DNA from: Leucobacter musarum subsp. musarum
Lineage (GTDB): Bacteria; Actinomycetota; Actinomycetes; Actinomycetales; Microbacteriaceae
Length of the DNA: 64,000 nucleotides
Assembly (NCBI RefSeq): GCF_001273845.1
Contig: NZ_JHBW01000064.1
Coordinates: 124,001 to 188,000 of the forward strand
Reading direction: 5' to 3'
Every line of letters begins with the position of its first letter. Position 1 is the stretch's first letter. The translations under genes were made by a program, and so were the position numbers. Shown in pieces: positions 52,829 to 61,230 of the stretch. A model generated the notes under the pieces. That model was not told the origin of the DNA, ran no database searches, and saw nothing but the letters and a program-made list of their open reading frames with translations.

Positions 52829-53479
52829 ATGCGGCATCGAACGAGAAGCCGGTCACGCGAGGGGGCGATCCGGAGCTTCGCTTGCGTCGCCATCGCGGGC
52901 GCGATGCTGCTGACCTCGGGGTGCACGGTCATTGCGGGGCAGCAGGCGCGAACTGCCGCGGAGACAAGGCTTGCGCAGACCATTACCGAGACGCAGGGCG
53001 CGGTGTGGGATCACCGAGACGCGCTCGCCGCAGACGTCGATGGTGCGGTCGACGCGATGCTTGCAGGCGGCGTCTCGCCGATCACCGATGCGCGACGCGT
53101 CGCCGCCGGTACCGCGATCGAGGTCGGGTCGGGGGAGGCCGCGCTCCTGGGCACCGATGCGTCGCCCCGGAACGCGGTCCTCACCTTCACGGTCGTTGAT
53201 GCCGGCAAGGCCGGCGATTACCTGACGTCGACAACTCGCACCGAGGGCCTGTGCTTCGCGCTGCGCCCTCCCGTCGATGAGGCGGTCATCATTACGGAAG
53301 ACGCAGCGTGCCCGTCATCGCGAGGACTCCCCGTGGCCGACAACTCCAACGACGGGCAGACGGTGGATCTCGTCCCCCTCGCTCGGCTCGACGTTCGTAC
53401 GACCGTCTCTGCGTCCGACTTCCGGCCGCCGCCGTGCCAGTGTTACAGCGGGAGTTCCTGCGAGTGCCCGGGAGGTTGA
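52829..53479 (+). CDS. Unrecognised lipoprotein
   Basis: 216 residues from the ATG at 52829 (GAGGGGG 7-13 nt upstream). A very basic n-region (RHRTRSRSR) and a hydrophobic core lead to the lipobox LTSGC. The mature part is Ala/Thr/Asp-rich with LAQTITETQGAVWDHRDALA and a C-terminal Cys cluster (CQCYSGSSCECPGG). A TACTCT hexamer at 52794-52799 is a plausible -10 box. Divergent from the peptidase-like gene, so they may share a control region. No family recognised. Confidence 0.65.
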   Translation: MRHRTRSRSREGAIRSFACVAIAGAMLLTSGCTVIAGQQARTAAETRLAQTITETQGAVWDHRDALAADVDGAVDAMLAGGVSPITDARRVAAGTAIEVGSGEAALLGTDASPRNAVLTFTVVDAGKAGDYLTSTTRTEGLCFALRPPVDEAVIITEDAACPSSRGLPVADNSNDGQTVDLVPLARLDVRTTVSASDFRPPPCQCYSGSSCECPGG

Positions 53480-53486
53480 AGCTGGG

Positions 53487-53948
53487 TCACAGTTCCACAG
53501 TCATGAACACGCTATTCGGATCGGCGACGTACGATCCGAACGGCCCGCACGGCACGAACCCGGCCGAGGCATAGAGCCTCCGAGCCGGTGTGAAGAATCC
53601 TACGCTGCCCGTTTCGAGCGATAGTCGTTCGACCCCGCGACTGCGAGCATCAGCGATCAGGTGCGCGAGCATCGCCGACGCGATGCCTTCGCCGCGCACG
53701 GCAGGATCGGTGCGCATGCTCTTGAGTTCTTCATGATCCGCTGAAATCGAGCTCAGTGCTCCGGTTGCGACGAGCACCCCGGCACGGTGTCCGACCCACA
53801 GCTGCACGCCCGGGGCGCCGAGTGCCGCGAGGTCGAGCGCATGTCGGCTTTCCGGCGGCGCCGTCGGTGCCAGGTCTGCGAGGTGCGCGGTGAGGAACGC
53901 GTGCAGCTGCGCGTCGGTCAAGTCCGCGTGGGAGATCCGGAGCGTCAT
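53487..53948 (-). CDS. GNAT family N-acetyltransferase
   Basis: 153 residues. The acetyl-CoA loop is in RTDPAVRGEGIASAMLAHLI (R/Q-x-x-G-x-G/A), followed by RGVERLSLETGSVGFFTPARRLYASAGF, the typical motif B region. It would acetylate an amine of unknown identity. The ATG at 53948 gives MTLRISHADLTDAQ. Convergent with the lipoprotein gene 7 bp away. Confidence 0.88.
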   Translation of the reverse strand: MTLRISHADLTDAQLHAFLTAHLADLAPTAPPESRHALDLAALGAPGVQLWVGHRAGVLVATGALSSISADHEELKSMRTDPAVRGEGIASAMLAHLIADARSRGVERLSLETGSVGFFTPARRLYASAGFVPCGPFGSYVADPNSVFMTVEL

Positions 53949-54041
53949 CGGGCTATCTTCCCCGGTGCGGATGTCGCGGGTGTTACGCGCCCGCCGAGAC
54001 CTTCCTTGCGCAACAGCGCCCCGTCGCCGAATACTGACTGC

Positions 54042-54392
54042 ATGACCTACGCCAGCCACGACGAGTACATCGACGACGCTCCCGAGCGGTTTCGCCCCAT
54101 GCTGAGTGCGCTGCGCGAGGTCATTGCGCGTTCGCTGCCCGAGGCAGAGCAGATCATCAAATACGACATGCCCGGCTTCCGTATTGGAGACACGATCGTC
54201 GCGAGTTACGCCTCGTTCAGCAGGCAGTGCGGCCTCTATCTCTCACCGACTGCGATCAGTGCGCACGCCGACGAACTCGCCGAGATCGGGCTGAAGCCCA
54301 CCAAGACCGGCATCACCTTCCCGGTAAACAAGCCGATCCCTGATGACCTTGTCTTGCGCCTCGTGCGCGCCTCCCGGGATGCTGCTGCCTGA
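54042..54392 (+). CDS. DUF1801 (YdhG/Fra-like) family protein
   Basis: 116 residues with the family core SLPEAEQIIKYDMPGFRIGD, then YASFSRQCGLYLSPTAI and KPTKTGITFPVNKPIPDDLV. Proteins of this family include frataxin-like iron chaperones and many uncharacterised ones. The ATG at 54042 fits the standard MTYASHDEYID start. Adjacent and convergent to dps (15 bp), which is also iron-related, but the link is only positional. Confidence 0.82.
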   Translation: MTYASHDEYIDDAPERFRPMLSALREVIARSLPEAEQIIKYDMPGFRIGDTIVASYASFSRQCGLYLSPTAISAHADELAEIGLKPTKTGITFPVNKPIPDDLVLRLVRASRDAAA

Positions 54393-54407
54393 CGGCGAAC
54401 AGACTCC

Positions 54408-54959
54408 TTACTTCTTCTTCGGCGTGCGGTTCTCCGCACTGACCATCCACGAGAGCTGCTCGAGGCGCTCGAGCACGGCGTGCAAGATGTCGGCGCTCGT
54501 CGGATCCTCATCGTCGACCTCGTCGTGCACCCCGCGGCAGGTGCCGATCGTGGCCTCGAGCCGCTCCGTCATCAGGTCGATGACCTCCTTCGTGGCGATC
54601 TCCCCCTGGGGGAACTCGGGGAGGCTCGTGGTCTCGGCGACGCTGTCGCTGCGGCCGTCGGGCAGGGCGTGCAGGGCGCGCATGCGCTCGGCGATGGTGT
54701 CCGAGAACTCGCGCGCGGCATCGATGATCTCGTCGAGCTGCAGGTGGGTATCGCGGAAATTCTGGCCGACAACGTTCCAGTGCGCCTGCTTGCCCTGGAG
54801 CGACAGCTCGATCAGGTCGACGAGCACCTTCTGTAGGTTGTCGCTGAGCTGCTGCGACGCCTGGAAGCCGCTCTCGGCGTTCTGTTCGTCGGTGAGGCCG
54901 GCGCCCGATCCTCCACGAGCTGCGCGGCGCTGATTGCGGGGTGCGGTGCTGGTTGCCAT
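54408..54959 (-). CDS. dps: Dps family DNA-binding ferritin-like protein
   Basis: 183 residues. A basic disordered N-terminus (TAPRNQRRAARGG) suits DNA binding. The ferritin-like bundle has the Dps signature KQAHWNVVGQNFRDTHLQLD followed by EIIDAAREFSDTIAERM, supplying the ferroxidase His, Asp and Glu at the subunit interface. It oxidises and stores iron and shields DNA under oxidative stress. The ATG at 54959 has GAGAGGA 8-14 nt upstream. Confidence 0.93.
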   Translation of the reverse strand: MATSTAPRNQRRAARGGSGAGLTDEQNAESGFQASQQLSDNLQKVLVDLIELSLQGKQAHWNVVGQNFRDTHLQLDEIIDAAREFSDTIAERMRALHALPDGRSDSVAETTSLPEFPQGEIATKEVIDLMTERLEATIGTCRGVHDEVDDEDPTSADILHAVLERLEQLSWMVSAENRTPKKK

Positions 54960-55180
54960 AGCAATGTCCTCTCGTCGGTGTACGCCCTCGACGCTACGGT
55001 CACGCCGCCGGTTTGGCAGCGGGGTTGACACGGGTTGAGCCGAGCGCGAGAGGACCATGCCGTGACGGTTGCTCGGATGTGGGCTTGCTCATGCAATCCC
55101 CTTGTCGGCGCTGTGTTTCGGCCTCAGGATGCGGAGTGTGGGGGCGCTGAGCTGCCCGCGCATCAAGAGAAGGGAGTGGC

Positions 55181-56131
55181 ATGGAGGATCGCCCACCGCA
55201 GAGCGTTACCGAAGCACTCGAGCATGCGCAGCGCATCGCGCCCGAGTTCCCGTCGCCGGGTCTGGGGTCGACGCGACGTCTGTGGGATCACCTCGCGGCG
55301 CTCGCCGCAGCGGATCTGGCAGTTGCGCGGGCGATTGAGCCGCATCTCGATGCGTGTGCGATCTTCACTCAAGCGGGCCTGCCGCTTCCGGAGGGTGCGT
55401 GGGGCGTCTTTGCTTCAGAGGGTGGCCCGTGCCCGGTCGTCGCGGTACACAAGGGTGACCATTGGTCGATCACCGGAGAGAAACTCTGGTGCTCGCTCGT
55501 AGCTGAGCTCGACGGTGCACTGGTCACGGCCGCCACCGACGCGGGCCCGCGCCTCTTCGCGATCGACCTGCGCGATGCAGGCGTGCGGGTGCGCGAGGGG
55601 GCGTGGATGGCGCGCGGGCTCGTCGAAATTCCCAGCGGGCCCGTCTCATTCGACAACGTTCGGGCGACGCCTGTGGGTGAGCCCAGCTGGTATCTCGAAC
55701 GCGACGGGTTCTGGTGGGGCGGTATCGGTGTGGCGGCCTGCTGGTTCGGCGGAGCGATCGGTCTGATACGCACGCTCCAGAGCGCCGCGGCCGTGAAGCC
55801 GGATCCGTATCGCACGGCGCATCTCGGTGCACTCGACTCTCAGCTGCATGCGTGTCGACTGGCACTGCATGATGCTGCCGACGCGATCGACGAGCGCCGC
55901 GACGTGAACGGCCCGCTGCTGGCGCATCGCGTGCGATCCCTGGTCGCTCGCACCTGCGAAGAGACGATCTGGCGTGTCGGGCATGCACTTGGACCGGCAC
56001 CGCTCGCGATGGATCAGGCTCACGCCAAGCGCGTGACCGATCTGCAGCTCTACATCCGTCAGCACCATGCCGAGCGTGACGACGCTGCGCAGGGCACACT
56101 GCTGCTGCAAGCGGAGACCCCGCAGTGGTGA
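55181..56131 (+). CDS. Acyl-CoA dehydrogenase-like protein
   Basis: 316 residues, shorter than the usual ~380 of the family. It has the middle-domain pattern AIFTQAGLPLPEGAWGVFAS, WSITGEKLWCSLVAELDGAL (TGxKxWCS) and VSFDNVRATPVGEP, then a shortened helical C-domain with HVGHALGP-like IWRVGHALGPAPLAMDQAHA. The usual catalytic Glu is not evident, so it may be a degenerate or specialised flavoprotein. It overlaps the next gene, forming a three-gene unit with a PIG-L/methyltransferase fusion and a glycosyltransferase. Substrate unknown. Confidence 0.78.
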   Translation: MEDRPPQSVTEALEHAQRIAPEFPSPGLGSTRRLWDHLAALAAADLAVARAIEPHLDACAIFTQAGLPLPEGAWGVFASEGGPCPVVAVHKGDHWSITGEKLWCSLVAELDGALVTAATDAGPRLFAIDLRDAGVRVREGAWMARGLVEIPSGPVSFDNVRATPVGEPSWYLERDGFWWGGIGVAACWFGGAIGLIRTLQSAAAVKPDPYRTAHLGALDSQLHACRLALHDAADAIDERRDVNGPLLAHRVRSLVARTCEETIWRVGHALGPAPLAMDQAHAKRVTDLQLYIRQHHAERDDAAQGTLLLQAETPQW

Positions 56132-57435
56132 CCTTCGACGCGGCAGAGCCGGGCACGTCGCGAGCCACCTGGGAGCACGATGCGCGACTCTCCGCACTCC
56201 CGGTGTTCGACCCGATGCAGTATCCGGCGGTGCTCGTGTTCGCCGCGCACCCCGATGACGAGACACTCGGGGCAGGCGGACTCATCGCTCGGTGCGCCGC
56301 CGCCGGAGTGCCGGTGCACGTGATCTGCGTCACCGACGGTGCGGCTTCGCATGACAACGTGCCCGACCTCGCCGCGACGCGACAGCGGGAGCTGCAGGAG
56401 GCGCTGCGGATCCTGTACCCCGATATCGTGCTGAGCTGGCTCGCCTTTTCCGACGGCCGCGCCGAAGCGCAGGCTGCCGAAGTCTCTGCGGCAATCGCCG
56501 ACGTCATGCGCGCGGCGCCTGCTGGTGCGCTCGTGGTGGCGCCCTGGCGCGGAGACGCGCACCCCGATCATCGGGTGGTGGGAGAGCTCGCCGTGCGGCA
56601 CGCGGGTGGGCGCACAGTGCTCGAATACCCGATCTGGATGTGGCACTGGGCCTCGCCCGATCACGATGCGACCCCCTGGCGAGACCTTGTCGCGGTTGAG
56701 ATCGACGCCAGTATCAAGCAGCGGGCAATCGAGACCTTCACCTCGCAGGTCCGCGTTCCGGTAGCGGCGCAGGGAGCGCCACTGCTGCGTGCCGACTTCC
56801 TCGAGCACTTCCGCCGGCCGGTCGAGTATTTCGTTGCGTCGACCGAAGCATTCGGTTCCGAATACTTCGAGTCGTTGTACGCGAACTCCGCCGACCCGTG
56901 GAGTTTTCGCACCCGCTGGTATGAGTCACGCAAGCGCGCCATGACCCTGACGTCGCTGACTCGCCAGCGCTTCACAAGCGCCCTCGAGATCGGGTGCTCG
57001 GTCGGGCACCTCACCGAAATGCTCGCCGAGCGATGCGATGACGTGTTCGCCGTCGATATCTCGGAGCGCGCGATCGCCGAGGCGAGCAAGTCTTCGCCAG
57101 CGCATGCGCGTTTCGGGGTGCGCGATGTGCTCGCAGATTTTCCTGAGGGCCAGTTCGATCTGATCGTGCTGTCAGAGGTCGGCTACTACTGGGGCGAGCT
57201 CGAGCTGCGTGAGATCCGCACGCGGATTCGGGATCACCTCTCCGCCGACGGACTCCTGGTCGCGTGCCACTGGCGGCATCCGGTCGCGGGGCATCGTCTG
57301 AGCGGCGATCGTGTGCACGCGATCTTGCGCGAAGAGCACTGGCACCGGCTCGTCGCACACACGGAGGAGGACTTCGTGCTCGAGGTTTTCGGGCGTGACG
57401 GCCGATCGGTCGCGGCGCGCGAGGGGCTGACATGA
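56125..57435 (+). CDS. PIG-L family deacetylase fused to a SAM-dependent methyltransferase
   Basis: 436 residues in two domains. The N-terminal PIG-L/LmbE zinc deacetylase (residues ~30-210) has FAAHPDDETLGAGGLI with the AHPDDE metal motif, and PWRGDAHPDHRVVGE with the second His pair. The C-terminal methyltransferase (~235-430) has NodS-like FESLYANSADPWSFRTRWYE, motif I ALEIGCSVGHLTEMLAE and post-I VFAVDISERAI. It would remove an N-acyl group and methylate, probably acting on a glycoconjugate or amino sugar. The GTG at 56125 overlaps the upstream stop; its own stop overlaps the glycosyltransferase start by ATGA. Confidence 0.88.
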   Translation: MVTFDAAEPGTSRATWEHDARLSALPVFDPMQYPAVLVFAAHPDDETLGAGGLIARCAAAGVPVHVICVTDGAASHDNVPDLAATRQRELQEALRILYPDIVLSWLAFSDGRAEAQAAEVSAAIADVMRAAPAGALVVAPWRGDAHPDHRVVGELAVRHAGGRTVLEYPIWMWHWASPDHDATPWRDLVAVEIDASIKQRAIETFTSQVRVPVAAQGAPLLRADFLEHFRRPVEYFVASTEAFGSEYFESLYANSADPWSFRTRWYESRKRAMTLTSLTRQRFTSALEIGCSVGHLTEMLAERCDDVFAVDISERAIAEASKSSPAHARFGVRDVLADFPEGQFDLIVLSEVGYYWGELELREIRTRIRDHLSADGLLVACHWRHPVAGHRLSGDRVHAILREEHWHRLVAHTEEDFVLEVFGRDGRSVAAREGLT

Positions 57436-58136
57436 TCACGCAGGTCGCCGTGGTGATCCCGGCGAAGAATGAGGAAGATCGTATCGAGGCGTGCCTGTCG
57501 GCCGTGCGCGTTGCGGCATCGCGGTGCCCGGTCCCGGTATCGATCACGCTCGTTGCCGACAGCTGCACTGATAATACGGTCGAGCGAGCTCTGAGATTTC
57601 GGGGAGTGAGCGTCATCGAGCTCAATGCGTCGAACGTGGGAGTCGGCCGAGCCGCCGGAGTGCGGAGCGCGCTGGAGCGCTGCGGCGCGGACACTCGCGG
57701 GGTGTGGATCGCCAACACTGATGCCGACTCGGTCGTGCCCGCGGACTGGCTCGTGCAGCAGATCTCGCTCGCTGAGCGGGGGTGCGACCTCGTGCTGGGG
57801 GATGTCGTTCCGCATCCCGAGGAATACCCGCGCGCACTGCAGCAAGAGTGGGCGCACGCGCACCCGCCGGGCCGCGTGCGCACCGAAATCTACGGCGCGA
57901 ATCTCGGCGTGCGCGCTTCGACCTATCTGCACGTCGGAGGGTTCGCCCCGCTCGCCGAGCACGAGGACGTCGAACTGATGCGGCGCATTGAACAGCTGCG
58001 GGGTGCTCGGGTGCGCTTCTCCGACGCGGCGCCGGTGCAGACGTCGGCGCGACTCGAGGGGCGCACGCGGGGAGGCTTTGCGGGGTACCTGCGTGCGGAG
58101 CGTGCCGCGATGTCGGTGGGGGTTGCGGCGATGTGA
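57432..58136 (+). CDS. Glycosyltransferase family 2
   Basis: 234 residues with a GT-A fold and no membrane helix. It shows VVIPAKNEEDRIEACLSAV, VADSCTDNT, the DXD-type NTDADSVVPADWL and ANLGVRASTYLHVGGF with EHEDVELMRRI, the GT2 acceptor region. It transfers a sugar from a nucleotide sugar to an unknown acceptor. Translationally coupled to the deacetylase/methyltransferase. The stop codon is part of the terminator stem. Confidence 0.88.
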   Translation: MITQVAVVIPAKNEEDRIEACLSAVRVAASRCPVPVSITLVADSCTDNTVERALRFRGVSVIELNASNVGVGRAAGVRSALERCGADTRGVWIANTDADSVVPADWLVQQISLAERGCDLVLGDVVPHPEEYPRALQQEWAHAHPPGRVRTEIYGANLGVRASTYLHVGGFAPLAEHEDVELMRRIEQLRGARVRFSDAAPVQTSARLEGRTRGGFAGYLRAERAAMSVGVAAM

Positions 58137-58170
58137 GGCGCGCGAGCCGCGACTGCTGGAGCGCGCCTCA
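58134..58170. terminator. Hairpin between convergent glycosyltransferase and monooxygenase genes
   Basis: Perfect 10-bp arms TGAGGCGCGC/GCGCGCCTCA (58134-58143, 58161-58170) round a 17-nt loop. The left arm includes the glycosyltransferase stop codon. It is placed to serve both converging genes. Confidence 0.65.
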
Positions 58171-58196
58171 GCGACCACCGACCTGGGAAGCCCGCC

Positions 58197-59501
58197 TCAC
58201 GCTTCCATGAGCATGGGCTCTGCGACGGCGCCAGCTGGCACCGCGTTGCCGGAGTAGCGCTCGTACCCGCGCTGGATGCCGATCTGGTCGGCAACATACT
58301 GCGCGTCGTGCCAGACACCCCAGATGAAGCTGGATCCACGACGCGACTGCCAGGGAAGCCCGAGGAAGTACACCCCGGGTTCGGCTGAGACTCCGCGGGT
58401 CTGCAAAGGCCGCCCGAGCCCGTCGAACGCATCGACCTCGAGCCAGCCATAGTCGGTGCGGAAGCCGGTCGCCCACACGATCGAAGTGATGCCCTCTGCC
58501 CGCAGATCGATCTCGCGAACGGGGTTCATGATCGTATCGGGCAACGGCAAGAACTCGCGAGCCTCGGGCTCCTCGGGCAGGTCGAGGCCGTTGCGCGCGA
58601 TGTACGCGTCGGCCTCGTCGAGCAGAGAGAGATAATTCTCATCGCCGTGGCGCACGTTCTCTGCGAGGTCGTCGTCGAAGCCCATCCGTCCATCGGCGTA
58701 GGCGGTGGCGCGGCCAGCGAGGCGGATGCCACTCGCAGCGAGCTCGCGGAAGTCGATCGTGCGACCGCCGTGAGCTCCGCTCACCGCGATGGTGACGTGC
58801 TCTGCACCCTGAGGCGGCGCTGCAGCCTCCCACTTGCCGAGCACGCCGAGCCACCACACGAAGTTGCGACCGCGGTAGCGCTGCGGCGGTCGGTCGTGCG
58901 GGCCGACCGCGAGTGTCACGGCGCGACCGGATCGCTGGAGCTCGTCCGCGATCTGCACGCCGGATGATCCGGCACCCACGACGAGCACGCCGCCGGCGGG
59001 CAATTGCTCAGGATTCTTGTACCCGCTCGAATGGATCTGGTGAATCGCCGGGTCCTCGGGAACGATCGGAGGAATGGCGGGGTGCTGGAATGCGCCCGTC
59101 GCGCTTACGACAAAGCGAGCGCGGATGCGGCCCGCAGACGTATCGGCAATAAAGCCCGACTCGCCGTCCGCCTTGCGGACCGAGCGCACCTCGACGCCGG
59201 TGCGGATGGGGAGCGAGAACTTCTCCGCGTATTCTTCGAAGTACGCGGCCACGCGCTCTTTCGGGGCAAACGCGTCGGGGTCCACATCGTCAAACTCAAG
59301 ACCGGGGAACCGGTCGTGCCAAGCTGGACCATTCGCGACCAGCGAATCCCACCGCTCCGAGCGCCAGCGCTCGGCGATTCGATTCCGCTCAAGCACGACA
59401 TGGGCGACGCCTCGCGCGCTCAGGTGCTCGCTGATTGCGACGCCGGCTTGTCCGGCGCCCACGACGAGGACTTCAGTGACCTCGATCTCTTGGGTCGACA
59501 T
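58197..59501 (-). CDS. Flavin-containing monooxygenase-like NAD(P)/FAD oxidoreductase
   Basis: 434 residues. The FAD motif VLVVGAGQAGVAISEHL is at the N-terminus, and NAD(P) binding VLVVGAGSSGVQIADEL near residue 170. WRSERWDSLVANGPAWHDRF and VSATGAFQHPAIPPI are conserved in CzcO/YUCCA-like monooxygenases. SIVWATGFRTDYGWL is the ATG motif. It may oxygenate an amine, sulfide or ketone. The ATG at 59501 has GGAGAGG 6-12 nt upstream. It is co-directional with the LysR gene ~220 bp upstream. Confidence 0.87.
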   Translation of the reverse strand: MSTQEIEVTEVLVVGAGQAGVAISEHLSARGVAHVVLERNRIAERWRSERWDSLVANGPAWHDRFPGLEFDDVDPDAFAPKERVAAYFEEYAEKFSLPIRTGVEVRSVRKADGESGFIADTSAGRIRARFVVSATGAFQHPAIPPIVPEDPAIHQIHSSGYKNPEQLPAGGVLVVGAGSSGVQIADELQRSGRAVTLAVGPHDRPPQRYRGRNFVWWLGVLGKWEAAAPPQGAEHVTIAVSGAHGGRTIDFRELAASGIRLAGRATAYADGRMGFDDDLAENVRHGDENYLSLLDEADAYIARNGLDLPEEPEAREFLPLPDTIMNPVREIDLRAEGITSIVWATGFRTDYGWLEVDAFDGLGRPLQTRGVSAEPGVYFLGLPWQSRRGSSFIWGVWHDAQYVADQIGIQRGYERYSGNAVPAGAVAEPMLMEA

Positions 59502-59722
59502 GTGTGACCTCTCCACTTGCATCGTTTCGGTATTGGGTGCGCGTCGCCTTTCGCGCGCACTGCGCTCCGAGCGGCCGTGACGGTTTCGGAGTGATTCCAG
59601 AAAACCTCAACGGGGATGCGAAGGCCAATATGCGTTGGCGGTGCAGAGAATCTACTGAACTGATGAAAATGGAGATGGGCATCTCATGAACGAATGGACC
59701 GGCGCGGGCGCCGGGGAAGACC

Positions 59723-60643
59723 CTAGGTTGCCGAGGGGGCGCCCTCGAATGCGCGCGCGACCGCTTCTTGCACGGCCTGTGCGCGCCGGGAGCGCCGCAC
59801 CTGCTGCAGCGATGAAACCTCAAGCGTGAGGCTCGCGACCGGGTCGGCGATCTCGACAATTGCGGTGCACTCGCCGGCGTACGTTTCCGCAGTGCGAGGC
59901 CGCTGATTCAAGATCGAGAACCCGAGCCCCATCGCGACCATCGAACGCACGGTTTCATAGCTCGAGCTGCGGTACCGCAGGTTCGGGGTGATTCCCGCGT
60001 CGGTGAGGATACGAATGAAGTAGTCGCTGCTGCTCGGCAGATCGAGCAGCACGAACGGTTCATCCTCGAGATCAGACAGCCGGGTCGCCGGGTTTCCGGC
60101 GAGCGGATGCGAAGTCGGCAGGATGACGTGGGGGCGGAACTCGGCGACCACCGTGCTGTCGATGCCGTCGCCGAACGGAAGATCGTATGTGAGTGCGATT
60201 TCCGCGCGCCCATCGCGCAGCGCTGCGAGGCACTCGGAGTGATCCCCCTCGATGACGGAGACTTCGAGCTCCGGGTGCTCGGCGCGCAACGCGCTGAGCA
60301 GGCGCGGCAACAGGAACGGCGCGAGCGTGTTGAAGCAGGCGACCGTGACGGGCCCGCTGACTCGATACTGGGTCTCACGAATAGAGTCGATCGTCTCTTG
60401 TAAGGAGCCGAACAGGTGATGCGAGTCGAAGAGTAGGCGTTGACCGGCCTCGGTCAGGATGAGGCCCTTTGCGTGCTGGCGAATGAAGAGCGATGCGCCG
60501 AGCGACCGCTCGAGTTGCGTGATCGCCGTTGAGACCGCTGATTGCGCGACGTGGAGATTGCCGCTCGCGACCGTCATATTGAGTGTCTTCGCGCACTCCG
60601 CAAAGTACACCAATTGAGTGAGCGTGATGGGGAACCGTTGCAT
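59723..60643 (-). CDS. LysR family transcriptional regulator
   Basis: 306 residues. The N-terminal winged helix-turn-helix has TLTQLVYFAECAKTLNMT and LHVAQSAVSTAITQLERSLG, then FIRQHAKGLILTEAGQ. The C-terminal periplasmic-binding-like effector domain has VTVACFNTLAPFLLPRLLSAL. It is divergent from the RidA operon with two similar palindromes between, the classic layout for a LysR activator of the adjacent catabolic genes. The effector is probably an intermediate of that pathway. Confidence 0.93.
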   Translation of the reverse strand: MQRFPITLTQLVYFAECAKTLNMTVASGNLHVAQSAVSTAITQLERSLGASLFIRQHAKGLILTEAGQRLLFDSHHLFGSLQETIDSIRETQYRVSGPVTVACFNTLAPFLLPRLLSALRAEHPELEVSVIEGDHSECLAALRDGRAEIALTYDLPFGDGIDSTVVAEFRPHVILPTSHPLAGNPATRLSDLEDEPFVLLDLPSSSDYFIRILTDAGITPNLRYRSSSYETVRSMVAMGLGFSILNQRPRTAETYAGECTAIVEIADPVASLTLEVSSLQQVRRSRRAQAVQEAVARAFEGAPSAT

Positions 60644-60690
60644 CGTGCTGCACCACTTTCCGCGCGACCTCGCGCCGACTCTGCGTGAAC

Positions 60691-60705
60691 ATCTATTTCA
60701 TAGAT
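60691..60705 (+). promoter_or_regulatory. Probable LysR operator, palindrome 1
   Basis: ATCTAT-TTC-ATAGAT, a perfect 6-bp inverted repeat of LysR T-N11-A type, 48 bp before the divergent lysR start and AT-rich against its surroundings. Confidence 0.65.
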
Positions 60706-60721
60706 GCGCTCCGTAACTTTT

Positions 60722-60736
60722 GTCTATTTTACAGAT
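60722..60736 (+). promoter_or_regulatory. Probable LysR operator, palindrome 2
   Basis: GTCTAT-TTT-ACAGAT matches the first palindrome at 12 of 15 positions, spaced 31 bp centre to centre (about three helical turns), 69 bp before the ridA start. Two sites on one DNA face fit tetrameric LysR binding. Confidence 0.6.
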
Positions 60737-60804
60737 GAAACTGGGCGTTCGAGGATGGACGGATAACGCGCACATCAGGCGCTCAGCTCGACGAGGAGGA
60801 CCCC

Positions 60805-61227
60805 GTGACCGAAACCACCCACGTGCGACTGCGGAAATTCAATACGCAGGAGACGTACCCGGAGCAGAACCTGGACAATGATCTCTGCCAGGCGGTCGTA
60901 GCCGGAGGCGTCGTGTATCTCCGCGGACAGATCGGTCAGGATCTCGATACCCGCGAGTCCGTGGGCATCGGAGACGTCACCGCCCAGACCGAGAAAGCGA
61001 TGGCGAACATCAAGATGCTGCTCGACGAAGCGGGCAGCCGCCTCGAAGACATCGTCAAGGTGACCATCTACATCATCGACCCTCGGTACCGCGAGGATGT
61101 GTATCGAACCGTCGGCAAGTGGCTGAAGGGCGTCTACCCGGTGTCGACCGGCATCGTGGTGCAGGCCCTCGCTCGGCCTGAGTGGCTCGTCGAGATCGAC
61201 GCGACCGCCGTCATCAGCGAGCGCTGA
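60805..61227 (+). CDS. RidA (YjgF/YER057c/UK114) family protein
   Basis: 140 residues, slightly longer than typical RidA. It has VVAGGVVYLRGQIGQDLD, NIKMLLDEAGSRLEDIVKVTIYI and the signature ALARPEWLVEIDATAV with the conserved substrate-binding Arg. RidA proteins hydrolyse reactive enamine/imine intermediates; a subset acts in catabolic pathways. The GTG has GAGGAGG 7-13 nt upstream. First gene of the LysR-controlled set, 3 bp before the DUF1028 gene. Confidence 0.9.
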   Translation: MTETTHVRLRKFNTQETYPEQNLDNDLCQAVVAGGVVYLRGQIGQDLDTRESVGIGDVTAQTEKAMANIKMLLDEAGSRLEDIVKVTIYIIDPRYREDVYRTVGKWLKGVYPVSTGIVVQALARPEWLVEIDATAVISER

Positions 61228-61230
61228 GTA

